Shown one piece after another: positions 1-11,593 of a stretch of DNA of 64,000 bases (position 1 is its first letter; every line of letters starts with the position of its first letter). The translations under genes were made by a program, and so were the position numbers. The notes under the pieces are model-generated. The model saw nothing but the letters and a program-made list of their open reading frames with translations, searched no databases and was not told the DNA's origin. This DNA comes from Limnephilus marmoratus (Eukaryota; Arthropoda; Insecta; Trichoptera; Limnephilidae): the NCBI GenBank assembly GCA_917880885.1, contig OU862927.1:18927450-18991449 (forward strand), written 5' to 3'.

Positions 1-736
1 TACACAGATATAAGATGCTCATATTTGGTAATAAATTAATTCAAGGTGGAGTTTGTGTATATTTATCAAAAGTTCACACCCTATGACACATATATCATAA
101 CCAAAAAGATTGTATATCTTTGACAGATTCAATACTGCCGAGAAAATTACATTACTAATTAATATGATATGAAAGATTGCAAACCGGCATGTTTAGTTTT
201 GTTTCGTGGCTTGACTAGTAGAAACAGATATTTGTAATGACTTTCCTATTCGAGAATTTGTGAAAATCCTTATCAAAACTCTCCCGTCCTGTCTATCATC
301 CGTTGCATAGATTTGCATAGATATAGATTAGATAATTACCATAGATGTACCATAAATACTTAGAATCATTTGTTTATGGGTAATGATTATCATTCAAGAA
401 CCGTGTAAACGAATTGAATTAATAAATGTTTTGAAACCGAAAAGAAATTAAAGTAGAAGCAAACCTATTTATAAAAATCAAAACTTATTTTTCATCATAG
501 TAATCCTTAGAATATTCAGCGGACACTCGAATTTAATGTGAAAACTTGGGAAAAATTATCTCGGGAATAATTTGCAGAGCTTTAATTATTGGCAACACCC
601 AACGGTTGTCAATGTTTTCGAACGAATTTTGTACGTTTTGTGACATTTTTACCAATTTTATGCATCTTGTTTCATCGGTTTACATATAAGATAATACCCA
701 TTACTTTGTCGAAAAAGGTGAAGATAAAACTTCAAT
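1..736. other. Upstream flank and 5' leader of SmD3
   Basis: AT-rich sequence with no convincing coding region on either strand. It must contain the SmD3 promoter and leader, because the SmD3 start codon is at 737. I see no reliable TATA box or initiator that would let me place the transcription start. No repeat seen elsewhere in the window was recognised here. Confidence 0.5.
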
Positions 737-1049
737 ATGTCGATAGGAGTACCTATTAAAGTTCTCCATGAAGCCGAGGGGCATATAGTTACTTGTGAAA
801 CAAATACCGGTGAAGTTTACAGAGGAAAATTGATAGAAGCCGAAGATAATATGAATTGTCAAATGACACAAATAACAGTGACTTATCGTGATGGTAGAGT
901 CGCTCAACTGGAAAATGTGTACATCCGTGGATCAAAAATAAGATTTCTAATATTACCGGACATGTTGAAAAACGCTCCTATGTTTAAACGACAAGGAGCG
1001 AAACCGGGTTCGGCGGGCAGAGGAAAAAGTGCTATTCTCAGAGCTCAAG
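737..1049 (+). CDS. SmD3: Small nuclear ribonucleoprotein Sm D3, exon 1 (Sm fold)
   Basis: Sm D3 is one of seven Sm proteins forming the ring on the Sm site of U1, U2, U4 and U5 snRNAs, so it acts in spliceosomal snRNP assembly and pre-mRNA splicing. The exon encodes residues 1-104. It begins [20 protein letters not shown] and contains Sm1 (about residues 6-40, with the GEVYRGKL strand) and Sm2 (about 55-80, with the [17 protein letters not shown] signature). The match to known animal SmD3 is close to residue for residue through the Sm fold. ATG 737 is chosen because the conserved N terminus starts there. The exon ends CAA G, followed by GT at 1050-1051 (phase 1). The frame continues past the donor for about 26 codons, but that part is intron read-through. 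Confidence 0.97.
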
Positions 1050-1277
1050 GTTTGTGTTTTTGTCCTTTATATGCATATTTCATTCATTGTTTATCGTCTG
1101 GTTTCTATCTAATATCTTCTTATAGTTGAAACGATCAAATTAAAAAATATTTTGTTGATTGTTTACATATAATGTTGTTATCAACCTAATCCATTTTACC
1201 CTAGTCCTAATCTATACCACAGTTATAAAGTATTTTAAGATTATTATACTGAATCATAATAATCGTCTAATTACTCA

Positions 1278-1370
1278 AATCACTATGGAATCACAGAATT
1301 TGAACAATTCATCAAATTTCAAAGTTAAGTTTCAAGTTCTGTTATATCATTATGGGCCAGTTGCTTTACA
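1278..1370 (-). repeat. Interspersed AT-rich repeat, copy 1
   Basis: Reverse-complement match to the unit near 4.2-4.4 kb and to sequence around 12.24-12.77 kb. The shared consensus runs from about ACAGAACTTGAA through TTCAAATTCTGT and then the motif CAACTGGCC. The outer parts are near-palindromic, suggesting a small hairpin-type element. No coding potential is seen. Confidence 0.5.
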
Positions 1371-1819
1371 AAACTGGCTAAAGTTCGGTTTAGGCATTGA
1401 TATATATAAATAGATGAGACAATAAGCGAATAAATTGGTTTGACGGATTTGAAGGTAGTACCTCCAATCCTCTATTTCACGCATTTAGTGGACCAAAAAC
1501 CATTGTGTCGTGTTGGTCATTTGAAATACATCTGGCAAGCGTATGTGTAAAAGGCGTTCGTGCAATGTATGGAACGGACTATTCAGACTGTTGAACGTTC
1601 GAGTCCTTACTACGCTGTGCCCTCAGTCTAAGGACACCTGCATTCTTGTACATTTTTGCAGGTATATTTACATGGCGGCTCGCGCTCGGTGTGGAGTCTA
1701 TTGTAAGTCCCTTAAATGTTTCAATACAGGGCTTCAGAGCTCAGTTCAACTCGTTCCAGAACTCGCGACCGCGAATGGCGCGATGTCATACTCGTAATTG
1801 AAACTTTGAATGCAATATT

Positions 1820-2504
1820 GGTAATTATCGGTTCGGACTGGCCACGCTTATTATGAATAATTTTTAGAAAAAAACTTTAGATTCGCCTTAATTACTATAA
1901 AAGGAAACTTTTTGGCTTTGGGGCGGCGGAAAATAATGCATTTTAATTTTCAATTGCATAAAACCAAAATTCACTTCGCGAACCGACGCAGCGAAAATCC
2001 GCGGCCGTAGCTGTCACTGTTATGGACTGCAGCCGACTTCGTGGGATACCTACATGAAATACCGCGAATCACAAACCATGTTACACAAACCTAGCGTAGC
2101 AGCTAAACCACTTGAAAACTGGGATGTTTTTCTTGCGTTGACGCGAGCAGGCGTTATAAAGGGGCACTTTCTTTTGTATCACAAACCATGTTACACAAAC
2201 AAGCCCGCTAGACAAATTTCATAAATACGCGCATTATCTCACGAAGTCGGCTACAGTCGTATTAGCTCTTGATAATTTATCAAGAATACCAACATTAACA
2301 ACAAAAGTGACAGTTACGGCCGCGGATTTTCGCTGGGTCGGTTCGCGAAGTGAATTTTGGTTTTATGCAATTGAAAATTAAAATGCATTATTTTCCGCCG
2401 CCCCAAAGCCAAAAAGTTTCCTTTTATAGTAATTAAGGCGAATCTAAAGTTTTTTTCTAAAAATTATTCGTAATAAGCGTGGCCAGTCCGAACCGATATT
2501 TACC
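1820..2504. mobile_element. Foldback element family A, copy 1 (about 200-bp inverted arms)
   Basis: The two ends are inverted repeats of roughly 200 bp: left from GGTAATTATCGGTTCGGACT, right ending in the complement CCGAACCGATATTTACC. The element is flanked by an 8-bp direct repeat, GCAATATT, at 1812-1819 and 2505-2512, which fits a target-site duplication. The middle carries just over one copy of a ~94-bp core repeat shared with family B (sequence around ATCACAAACCATGTTACACA). There is no transposase, so it is non-autonomous. An 8-bp duplication fits hAT, P/Foldback or Merlin superfamilies; I cannot choose among them. Confidence 0.85.
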
Positions 2505-2878
2505 GCAATATTTTCCATCGCATTTTTTTTTCTTTTATAGTAATTGGTGAATATAAAGATTTTTTAAAAAAATATTTGTATTAAGCGTAACCAGTGATTT
2601 CGAAAGTTTACCAAAAATAGGCGCTGCAACAGTAAAAAATAACTAGGTTGATTAATATAATTGATGAACTTTGATGTCGTTGTATGCAGCCCTCTACTTG
2701 TAAAGTCTGTAAACCCCTGCTTTGCAATTGCATTCGTGCCCTTCGGAACACATGTTTCAGTTCGGTAGATAACGGAAAGTGTCGAACTTCCCCTCCCGTA
2801 TGCCTCCGCAAGCCTGAGATGAACACGAATCTCGAAAATATTTGTAAGGCATGGCGCCTCTATTGTATATCTCTATGG

Positions 2879-3538
2879 GTTTAGGGGCGGCGTTCCTAGA
2901 TAATAAAACTAGTTATTTTTATACTAACTATGGGCCGGAAAATCCGAATCTGAAAGAATTAGGCGTCGGCAAGCAATATTAACTGAATTACACGACTTTA
3001 AAATTTTCTATAAACACAAAGGAAAACCAGTCATTTTGAATGCATTGACATTACAAGTCATAGAAAAACAAGAAAGATGTTACACCACATAAAATTAAGT
3101 GTTGCCATTAAGCAATAATATCAATAACACTTTCTTTTCTATCACAAACCATGTTACACAAACCTAGCGTAGCCGCTAAACTACTTGAAAACTGGGATGT
3201 TTTTTTGCCGTGACGCGAGTAGGCGCTACGAAGGGGGCACTTTCTTTTCTATCACAAACCGTATGTACATTGATATTGGTGACCGGTGTACTGCTTATAT
3301 TATTGATAATGGCAACACTTAATTTTATGTGGTGTAACACCTTTCTTGTTTTTCTATGACTTGTTGTGTCAATGCATTAAAAATGGCTGGTTTTCTTTTG
3401 TGTTTATAGAAAATTTTAAAGTCGTGTAATTCAGTTAATATTGCTTGCCGACGCCTAATTCTTTCAGATTCGGATTTTCCGGCCCATAATTAGTATAAAA
3501 AATAAAAAAAAATTAATCTAGGAACGCCGCCCCTAAAC
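2879..3538. mobile_element. Foldback element family B, copy 1
   Basis: Inverted arms of about 250 bp start GTTTAGGGGCGGCGTTCCTA and end in the complementary sequence. The arms include ACTAGTTATTTTTATACTAA and AATCTGAAAGAATTAGGCG and are unrelated to family A arms. The interior (about 3138-3262) holds the same ~94-bp core repeat found in family A. No coding sequence. No clear target duplication was found. It sits in the SmD3 intron, 375 bp from a family A copy. Confidence 0.8.
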
Positions 3539-4223
3539 TGAATTTTTTCCACAAAACTGAAATAATAAAGGTTAAATACCTTTTATTTATTATTATTATC
3601 ATTTCAATAACTACGCTAAACAAACCACGGCTATTTTATGTTTTTTGGTTATTTTATTTTATTTTCTCTTCTCTTTTTTTTTCTACAACACATGTGTATG
3701 TACGACTATAATATGCAATGCATACACAAGTTACGTATAAGTTTTAATCCACTCAATTCCTTTTAACCTGTCAAGGGCCAGGGTTTTTTACCTTACCTTT
3801 TTTAAATTACCTTAAGAACAAGAATGGAGGAAGCTATTTTAAGCTTTATTTTATGTTATATATTAATGGAATAAAATTTAAAATCGCATCCAAATTATTT
3901 GAATTAATATTCTTTTTTGAAATTTGATACTCGCGCGCCGGCGCGGCAACGGCACTCGAGAAGTTAAGTAACCTGTATGTTATTAAGTACCTATATACCT
4001 ACCTTTTAATTTTTTTTATTTTTTATTTCCTTAATTTTCCTTACCTACCTTTTAATTTTTTGTTTATTTTATTTCCTTAATTTTCCTTCTTTTTTGTACA
4101 AATCATGTTCCATATTCATACTCATAATATTTGGCTGTCCTAAAACAGGAATCATCCTAGTTGGGCAAAAATTATCTATATAAATGTATAATCTTCCACT
4201 GAAAAAAAATAACAGATTTGAAT

Positions 4224-4440
4224 AGAAATTTAACAGAACTTGAAAATTATCTTTGAAATTTGATGAATCGTTCAAATTCTTTGAAGCAACTGGCCCTAAC
4301 TGCTCACCTTATAAAATAATATCTGGTAATACCTGAAATAATAATAGAATTGAATAGAACTACAGAAGTTGAAAATTATCTTTGAAATTTGATGAGTTGT
4401 TCAAATTCTGTGAAGCAACTGGCCCTAACTGCTTACCTTA
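4224..4440 (+). repeat. Tandemly duplicated AT-rich repeat
   Basis: Two copies about 130 bp apart. Each includes GAAAATTATCTTTGAAATTT, then a TTCAAATTC stretch and CAACTGGCCCTAACTGC. The same unit occurs reversed at 1278-1370 and again at 12.2-12.8 kb. Not coding. Confidence 0.65.
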
Positions 4441-4940
4441 TTTGTAATTTTTTAAAAGTGAAAGCTATATTTTACTCTTGTCTGCAATGTTTTGATGGTA
4501 ACATTGGATTACTCAGAAATTCAAAATCACTTCAATGGAAGTAAGCATTTCTACATAAAGTCATGAGCTATATTTAATTAACTTTTGTCTTTTCTTTGCA
4601 AACTCTTAATTTATAGAACATAAGTTGTTTTTTTTTAATCCTGCTTTATTCTGTAAAAAATAAAACTTTAGTTTCTACTTGTGGGGTTTTTAAACTATAC
4701 ACTTGTGAAAGTTTTACAACAACGAAATGAGTCCTGCAAAATTTGCAATCGATAATATGGCGTCTGCCTTTATTTTTATCTAACGAGTATTTCAAAACCT
4801 CACAGCTTATGATGGAAATGGCATTGCGAAAAAACAGTGCCACTTACGTAGAGACTCCCCACACAAAAAGCCGAGTGAATTTCATGACTAATCTAAAATG
4901 TAAGCAAATCACTCAATTTATTATTTTTGTTTTTTTTCAG

Positions 4941-5089
4941 TTGCTGGTCGTGGGAGAGGGGGCCCAGGCATGGGGGCCCACCGTGGCGGGCGGGGCGTGT
5001 GGCAGCAAGGGGGCGGAAGAGAGGGAGGTGGCGGTGGGGGCCGTGGTGGGGACAGCGGTGGAGCGGGTGGTGGCCCCCCGAGAAGATAA
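4941..5089 (+). CDS. SmD3: Small nuclear ribonucleoprotein Sm D3, exon 2 (Gly/Arg tail)
   Basis: This terminal exon completes a valine codon with the last G of exon 1 and continues AGRGRGGPGMGAHRGG to PPRR and TAA at 5087-5089. It encodes the C-terminal Gly/Arg-rich tail. In SmD3 such RG repeats are symmetrically dimethylated by the PRMT5/methylosome and bound by SMN; this is family knowledge. Total protein is 153 residues, in the normal size range for insect SmD3. The exon is much more GC-rich than its surroundings because of Gly and Arg codons. A longer overlapping frame through here is a shadow of this exon. Confidence 0.95.
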
Positions 5090-5242
5090 AAACACCATTG
5101 TCACCCCGAACAAAATTCCCATTACCTGCATTATTTCAAAACCTCTCATGTTTTACTGTTTAAGACTATATTTCACATTCACTGACCGTTTCAGAATATT
5201 TATTGTAGTTCTTAGGTTACTTTGAATAGATAGTCTTTGTGT

Positions 5243-5248
5243 AATACA
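5243..5248 (+). promoter_or_regulatory. Possible SmD3 polyadenylation signal variant
   Basis: AATACA about 155 bp after the stop, followed by a T-rich/GT stretch. No canonical AATAAA lies between the stop and the first SINE. This is only a guess at the 3' end. Confidence 0.25.
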
Positions 5249-5324
5249 AAATACTTTTGTTTCTTATTTTCTGCATCCTGTGAAAAATCACCTCAGGTTT
5301 GAGTATTCTCAATAATGTGATAAA

Positions 5325-5440
5325 TGCGGCGACCTCCATGGTAGAGCTGTAAGCTTCTTCGCTCGAGGCCCGGAGATCGCAGGTTCAAAACCAGGCATTA
5401 GCAAATAATATAATATATCACAGAAGAAGATAACAATAAT
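5325..5440 (+). mobile_element. tRNA-like SINE head fragment
   Basis: GGTAGAGCTG resembles an A box and GGTTCAAAACC a B box of a pol III promoter, followed by AT-rich sequence containing AGAAGAAGATAACAATAATA. That last motif recurs in reverse at about 6075-6098, flanking the next SINE. It is not a functional tRNA: no acceptor stem is evident. Confidence 0.5.
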
Positions 5441-5467
5441 AATCCAAATGAAAATAGGAAAGAGGGC

Positions 5468-5619
5468 AAGACACAGAAAAAAGAAAATGGTCGCAACCCA
5501 GACCTCATCTAACCGGGACGTGCGCGTTCACCAATTTCGCTATTGCTCCCTTCTGTAAAGCTGTCATAATATTCGAGTCCCAGTTGCGACCATTGTCTTT
5601 TTTCTGTTTTCTGTGTCTT
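5468..5619. repeat. Short inverted repeat / MITE-like hairpin
   Basis: The left arm AAGACACAGAAAAAAGAAAA then TGGTCGCAAC pairs with GTTGCGACCATTGTC ... CTGTGTCTT on the right. The arms are about 30 bp around a ~90-bp spacer. No coding capacity. Confidence 0.6.
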
Positions 5620-5640
5620 ATTCTCTTTCATATTTTCGTT

Positions 5641-6066
5641 TTTTTTTTTTTTTTTTTTACAGTGTATACCGCACAAGAATCTCAACTGCTCCCGTCTGGA
5701 GCCAGTGAGACTATGGCATCCCCAGTTGGGGTATGTTGTGAGGCTGAAGGTAGTGGGGAGGGGAAGGAGGTGGGGAAGAGGAAGGTTGGGAAGTACCTGG
5801 CTATTCAGATCTGGTCACTAAACACGGCTAAAGCCATTTTCAAGCAACGTTTCAATTCTGAATGGTGGTCTTACACCAGGGCGATACTAATAGTATCTTC
5901 CACTCTGGAACATGCCGCAAATATACTATATATTATTTTAAATGAATTAATTGTGAAATAACACAAATTAATCAAATAAAATTTATTTTGCGCATGCCGG
6001 GTTCGAACCCGCGACCTCCGGAATGTGAGTCAAGAGTCTTAGCCACTGGACTACGGAGGTCGTCAT
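5641..6066 (-). mobile_element. tRNA-derived SINE, family T, copy 1 (full length)
   Basis: Read on the - strand it starts with a tRNA-like head (A-box-like TAGTCCAGTGGCTAAG, B box GGGTTCGAACCC near 6001-6012), continues through a ~330-bp body and ends in a poly(A) tail (poly(T) at 5641-5659 on the + strand). Pieces of the same body recur at 50970-51032, 55080-55200 and 56338-56525. A 125-codon frame on the + strand across this region is spurious. Confidence 0.75.
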
Positions 6067-7052
6067 TTTAGATTATTATTGTTATCTTCTTCTTCAATGA
6101 TATATTAAGTCGATGGGAATAACCTTCAAAAGTTATAAAAGAGAGTTTTTCTTATAAAAAATTGATATAATATATCATTGGAATAACCTTCAAAAGTTAT
6201 TATAAAAGAGAGTCATTCTAACAAAAATTAAATGATACAATATTTATGGTATAATGGTGCATTTTTCAGTGTGGAAGCATTTTCAGTAACTCCCTATCAG
6301 ATTCTTTGAATTCACTAACGACTTCAATTCGTGAGAGACCCCCTTAAAAATGGAAGGGACTGAAGAGAACGGGGGCGATATTTCCGCTGCCCGCCCAGCC
6401 TCTTCCCTCCGGGGCCCCACTTCTACACCAATGATAAAATCCTGCACAGCCACCCCCTACAACCTTCTGCGCATTTTGTTCCCTTTAAAAGTCAAGTATG
6501 CCTCGAACGTCATACATATGTCTGATAATGTTGTATTATTGTGAAAACAAGCTTATGGGTCCGAGTGGTTAAAATGGGCTCAGTATTCAGGGGAGTGACA
6601 GCAATTGTTTGGTAAAATCTGTTGCTCAAATTTCTCAGCGACTGTAAATAAATAGTAAACAACAGTATTTTTTATACGAAGACTTACTATAAAAAAGTAG
6701 TTTAAGACTTAAATACTTCTTGATCTTCTGTAAGCACTAATAATATTGTCTTTACCTGGACAGAAAAACAAGTGCTTAAAAGTTTTTAAAAGTGAAAAGG
6801 ATAATAATTGAAGTGGTTGTAATTTCCTTAAATTTAGTTTTATATTATAAGTAGTGTACATAACACTCCTTAAAAATGTTCTTTACTGTGTGAATGTATA
6901 ACAAAAATTATTAAGGTATTGTAAGTTTGATCACTGAAATATACTGGTAATTTTTAAACGCTGTTGTATTATTTTTCTGTGTTATAATTTTTTTCACTTT
7001 TTTAAAAATAAATACAAACATTTCAGATTTCGAATCTTCTTCTTCAATGGCG

Positions 7053-7800
7053 CTACAGCCCATTTCGAGCCTTGGCCTCCTTCAAAATAAGCCTCCACCG
7101 CCCTCTGTCCTCGGCCGTCGTCTTCCAATCTGCAACATGGAGTAATCCTCTTGCATCCTTCCTGACATCATCCTCCCATCTCAGTCTAGGTCTGCCCGCC
7201 TTTCGTTTACCTCCCGGGTGTCCTGTCAGAACCTTCTTTGGAACTCGTGTGCTTGGCATTATTCGGTGCACATGTCCGGCCCATCTTAATCTTTGGAGCC
7301 TTAAATGGGTGGAGAGTCTGGGAGCTTGGTAAATATCATAGAGCTCATTATTGTGGTGGATTCTCCATGCCTCTCCCTCTCGCACCGCTCCTAAGATTCT
7401 TCGAAGTACCTTTCGAAGATGTCTAGCTGTTCCGCTGACTTTGCTGTCAGTGTTCCCGCCTCACATCCATAGGCCAAGACCGTTCTAATAATTGTTTTAT
7501 ATAAGGTTATTTTGGTTTTCCTATGGACGTTTCGGGATTTGAACACTGGCAGCAACGCAAAGTAAGTGTTGTTAGCGGCTGTAATGCGCTTTCTTACTTC
7601 TACTGGGTCTTTATTGTCCTGCGTTATGATGGAGCCCAGGTAGGTAAACTATTCGACCGCTTCGAAATTATAATTGTCTTTAAATATCACTTTATCTTTT
7701 ATTCTGCGGTGAGGGATTCTGGTTTGCAACATGATTTTTGTTTTATTCTCATTGATTTGCAAACCCACCTCTCTTGCCGCAGTCTCCAAAGGGTCAGGTT
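7053..7800 (-). pseudogene. Non-LTR retrotransposon ORF2 C-terminal fragment (degenerate)
   Basis: The - strand encodes the end of a reverse transcriptase and its downstream tail. Visible parts are EVGLQINENKTKIM (RT thumb-proximal motif), FTYLGSIIT, ITLYKTIIRTVLAYGCE, then LRWAGHVHRIM and GRPRLRWEDDV, a C-terminal signature common in insect RTE-like/BovB-like and related LINEs. An in-frame stop lies just before FTYLGS and the frame changes near 7.40 kb, so it is dead. The 5' part (endonuclease, RT fingers/palm) is missing, as in a 5'-truncated insertion. Confidence 0.85.
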
Positions 7801-8223
7801 TTGAATAACCTGATATTATTTGAAAAAACTCTTGAAATGATGAAGGACCTAGCTAGCAGAGGAATTGGATCCCCACGGGCGCCTCAGTGGGCATCTGATG
7901 CATTTGTTTGCTCAGTTACTAACCGGTCACTAAGAAATTTTCTTGCAGATAACGAACTAACAAACCATTGTGCCGTTTACTGCAGGAGTAGGCAGAGAGG
8001 AAGGACTGCCAAACAACTCGGTCTTGGCACATACTCCTTGCCTCATTCACATTCACACATTGTCCCATACATACTCTTCTATTATTCTGACTCTTGACAA
8101 GACCCAGCTGAAGAATCTGATTCACTTAATCTTCTGCCTTTCGCATTTGCGTTGTATATTCTCCTTACACTCCTTCGTTCATTCGCTCTACATGCCCAAA
8201 CCATCCTAGCGTCCCTTTCTTAA

Positions 8224-9960
8224 CCCTAGAAGCCCAATCATATTTTTGCCGCTATAAAGCCCAATCATACGTCAAAACGACATGTAATATTTAAATCTCC
8301 GTTTTTATTATTTTTATTTAAAATTATGTACTAGTTCTACATTATTTATTCAATATAGTCTAGTGAAATACAAAAAACAATTTATTTGACAAAAGTTGCT
8401 TTTTATTTATACTTTTACAACATAACTTTGCAAACATAACAAAATTGAACAAAAAAAATGAGATCCTCCAGTTTTCTTATGTAATAATAAAATTTTCAAA
8501 AATCAACCTTATTCTAATTTGTTTTATTAAAATTAAATCAAAACTAAATATGTACAATTATAAAAAACAGTCTTTATATGCAGTTTTGACAAACATCAAT
8601 TTTATGTTCACCGCATATAGCTTTTTGGCATTTGCTACACTGCTTTCGTCATCCTCCTTTTTTTATTGGAGCAAAATCCACAATGGTGTGGTTTTTTGAT
8701 TCGGGCTCATCACAGGAAGTATTTGTAGTTGCTTGTGGTTTGGTCTTTAGTATATTATCCTCATCTTCAGAGTCCGTATCATACGGAGAATAATCGTCCT
8801 CATTTTCCAATAAAGCTAATATTTCATCAGGTTTCAAGTGTTGTCGAGATGCCATTTTGTATATTTGTAACAAAAATAGAAGTATCGATTAAGAAATGTA
8901 AGAAAATAAAACAATAAATAAATGAAAAATACATAAAAGCACAATATAAAAAAATGATGAGCAGTGGCCAAAGTTACATAAAGCCCAAACTAGTCCTGGG
9001 TCGATCGTGAATGATCTGATCGTCGAAACCCGCTCACATTCCCGCACCCCGAGACTCACGACACTCTCACGACCGGTCGCCGCGTCACCGGCGCGCGGCG
9101 AGTGGCGAGACAGCAAGAACTGCGAACTGCGACGACACATTCGGTCGCCGCTTGCCGATCAACACAGACGTGCGTGACGTAACAGTATCCTGCTTTATGC
9201 CCGTGTGTCACATCATCGCGGGATTGTTTAGTATATTCGATTTTTGAATATTCAACTAGACACAGAGTCATTTTTAATTAGAGCGTATCTTGGTATTTGT
9301 TCGTTCTAGAATGCGATTTTTTCTATTTAGTAAGTAAAATAATTATTCGTAATATTCGTGTTATTTTAGTTACACGTAGTATCTCCTTTGAAAATAAAAT
9401 TATCCCACGGTTACTTCAAGTAAGTCCCCAACAATGAAGTGTTTACTATCAGCGTTTTATAACCCAACCTAAGAGGAACTCCTATAATCATAAAATTTGC
9501 AATATCTGTTAATCCCCAAGGTTTGAGTTGTAACTTTATTGGTGTGCCCTTTTTGGCTAACTTTTAAGGCAATTTTATTGTTTTATTGTGGGTTTTTCGG
9601 GTCGCTTATGACTTGACGGAAACTGGCGCGAGAAACTCGATTATCAAGTTTCGTATTTTGTGTCGCAAAAAGAGCGGGTCTTCGCGACCCGCTCGTGACG
9701 CCAGTGTGTCGTGAGCGACCCGGGTCGTGTAAAATGATCGATCGACCCAGGACTAGCCCAAGCATACGTCGAATGTACGTGCAACATTGTTGTTGTGACA
9801 AAATGGCGGTACTTACCGAAGCGACACTGCCGTCTCGTGCAAGGTCTCGGCGGGTACTGAGTTAGTTCAGACGGTCACGGCAATCCGATCACGAGTGTGA
9901 AAGAGATGACGATAATTCGTCGGCATGTATGTCTAAACGACGTAGATTGGGCTTGTAGGG
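8224..9960 (-). mobile_element. Internally deleted piggyBac-type transposon with TTAA target duplications
   Basis: Both ends abut TTAA (8220-8223 and 9961-9964), and the termini are inverted repeats: CCCTAGAAGCCCAATC on the left, CCCTACAAGCCCAATC read inward from the right. TTAA duplication and CCCT termini are the piggyBac hallmark. The only coding remains are the two ends of the transposase on the - strand (next entry). About 1.1 kb of the right half is GC-rich non-coding sequence, presumably the 5' region of the parent element. The DDD catalytic domain is absent. Confidence 0.88.
8577..8856 (-). pseudogene. piggyBac transposase remnant: N terminus joined to C-terminal Cys-rich domain
   Basis: From the ATG at 8854-8856 the frame reads MASRQHLKPDEILALLEN followed by an acidic stretch, like the N terminus of piggyBac-family transposases. 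It runs through PIKKGG to a TGA. In the same frame the next codons give RKQCSKCQKAICGEHK and then CQNCI: a C-x2-C-x4-C-x2-H-x4-C-x2-C pattern like the C-terminal cysteine-rich, end-binding domain of piggyBac. The ~400-residue catalytic core is deleted between the two. Probably not functional, though a short end-binding peptide could in principle be made by stop read-through. Confidence 0.75.
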
Positions 9961-10294
9961 TTAATCTAGCTAATTACACTTACCTTGCCTTGTCAGCCTT
10001 GCATTCTTTGTGAATCTCTCATCTAATGATAATAATAATGTTTAGATGATTTCTATAGTGCTATTTTCTTGAGAAAATCACCTCAAGGGTGCTATAAATT
10101 TCTCACATGATCGTTAAGGATTTACGACTCACAGATCTCATTTCTACAGCATTCAGTCTACTTTGATCATCTTTACATACATCAGGGTAGGTTCCAGCAC
10201 TCTATTGTGGACTGCCAACTTCGCTTCTTTGGACAGTTTTTTGTTACCGCCAACTGCATTCAGTTCTCTAATGAGTTACAATTCTTTCGTCATA

Positions 10295-10684
10295 CAGGGT
10301 GTTCGGGGGTAAAGTGCATTGACTTCGGGAGGTGATTCTACACGATAATATAAGTAAAAAAGATAAATAACATTTTCGAAATTCCAACTTTTAGGGGTAG
10401 TTTTGTGGTAAAAAGATAAAATTTGACCGTCGTGTGCTGCCAGCTTTATTATTTTCCGCTGTTACGTTACGGGCCAGTCACAACCAAGTATTGTTGCCAT
10501 AATCGTGCCCGGCAGGCTCTCAGCAAGTAACATTGTACCTCACACTAACGATTTTTACTGGGTACTTCTTTTTGTATGGGAAAAAAAATGTTGGAATTTC
10601 GGAAAAAGTTGTTAATCTTTTTTACTCCTACCATCATGTAGAATTACCTGCCGAAGTTAATGCACTTTACCCCCGGATACCCTG
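10295..10684. mobile_element. MITE with CAGGGTG termini, copy 1
   Basis: A 390-bp element flanked by TA on both sides. Inverted termini begin CAGGGTGTTCGGGGGTAAAG on the left, with the complementary TTTACCCCCGGATACCCTG on the right; subterminal sequence is also inverted. TA duplication and the termini suggest a Tc1/mariner-type non-autonomous element. A second copy with an insertion is at 62587-63412. Confidence 0.8.
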
Positions 10685-11054
10685 TATATTTTTCTGCCTT
10701 CCCGTCTCTTGTAAACGTACTACCCAAATAGATAAAAAAAAGTGCTTCATTGTCTCCCCACTCTTGTCTACTTTAGTTTTCTGAAAGTTTTTCTTCTACC
10801 TACTGCATATGAATTGCACACTCAAAATTTTTCTTTTTATCAAACCATTATTCCTACTGAGTTATTACTCCAAAAGCTCCGCAAGCTCTGGCATCTTGAA
10901 ATTCGCATAATTTTTTCAGTCTGGAGTATCTTAGTTCAACACAGATATTTTCAACTCTGAGATATAAAATTTGTCAAAACCCAGACAAAATTTTGCCTGT
11001 TGTATAATAATAAAAGTACATTCAGAATCGAAACATTTCTTTAAATGGCATTAT

Positions 11055-11593
11055 GGGGCATTCAAGTATTACGTAACGCAATTTTTCAAGATTTTTGACC
11101 CCCCTCCCCCCGTGTAACGAGCCGTAACGTTTTTCTGTACTCTCCCCCCCCCCCCTAAACGTTACGTAACGCCTAAGGGGGCGTTTAAGTATTACGTAAT
11201 GCAATTTTTGAAGATTTTTGATCCCCCCACGAAACGCGCCGTAACGTTTTCTGTACCCCCTCCCCCCTAAACGTTACATAACGCCCAAGTGACAATTTTT
11301 ACCTGAAAGTCACAAAATTAAGCCAATTAAGTTACGCAAAGTACTGGAAAGTCGCTTAAATACCTTTTTTCTTGTTTTAATCGCATTTTGCGGTAATAAA
11401 TAAAACAAGAGATTTCGAGAATGAAAAAGATTGCCAACTTGGAAGATTTTAATTCCCTAGTTTTTTTTATCTAAATAAAGAAAAACATGTTACATAACGC
11501 GTTGTTTGAACCCCCCCTCCCCCCCTGTTAACGCACAGTAACGTTTCACAAGATCCCCCCCCCAAGTGCATTACGTAATACTTGAATGGCCCC
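11055..11593. mobile_element. TIR element GGGGC(C)ATTCAAG with internal tandem palindromic units
   Basis: Outer ends are GGGGCATTCAAGTATTACGT and its complement at 11568-11593. Inside are further palindromic units (about 11055-11175, 11176-11290 and 11490-11593), each with TTACGTAA-type motifs and C/G runs separating head and tail. It looks like several copies of one small hairpin element abutting or nested. No coding sequence. Confidence 0.65.

Larger units (their letters stand above)
1050..4940 (+). other. SmD3: SmD3 intron 1
   Basis: A 3.9 kb intron bounded by GT at 1050 and a pyrimidine tract ending CAG at 4938-4940. It contains two foldback elements (1820-2504 and 2879-3538) and a duplicated AT-rich repeat near 4.2-4.4 kb. 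Joining the flanking exons restores the SmD3 frame with a valine codon across the junction. Confidence 0.9.

Noticed and set aside
4743..5225. A 160-codon + strand frame overlapping SmD3 exon 2
   Set aside because: It crosses the intron and reads the SmD3 Gly/Arg exon in the wrong frame; the exon in the spliced frame gives the conserved tail.
5584..5961. A 125-codon frame with a hydrophobic start
   Set aside because: It begins in a T-rich stretch and runs through the tail and body of a reversed SINE.
5990..6066. Possible tRNA gene on the - strand
   Set aside because: Has A- and B-box-like motifs but no proper acceptor stem, and continues into a SINE body.
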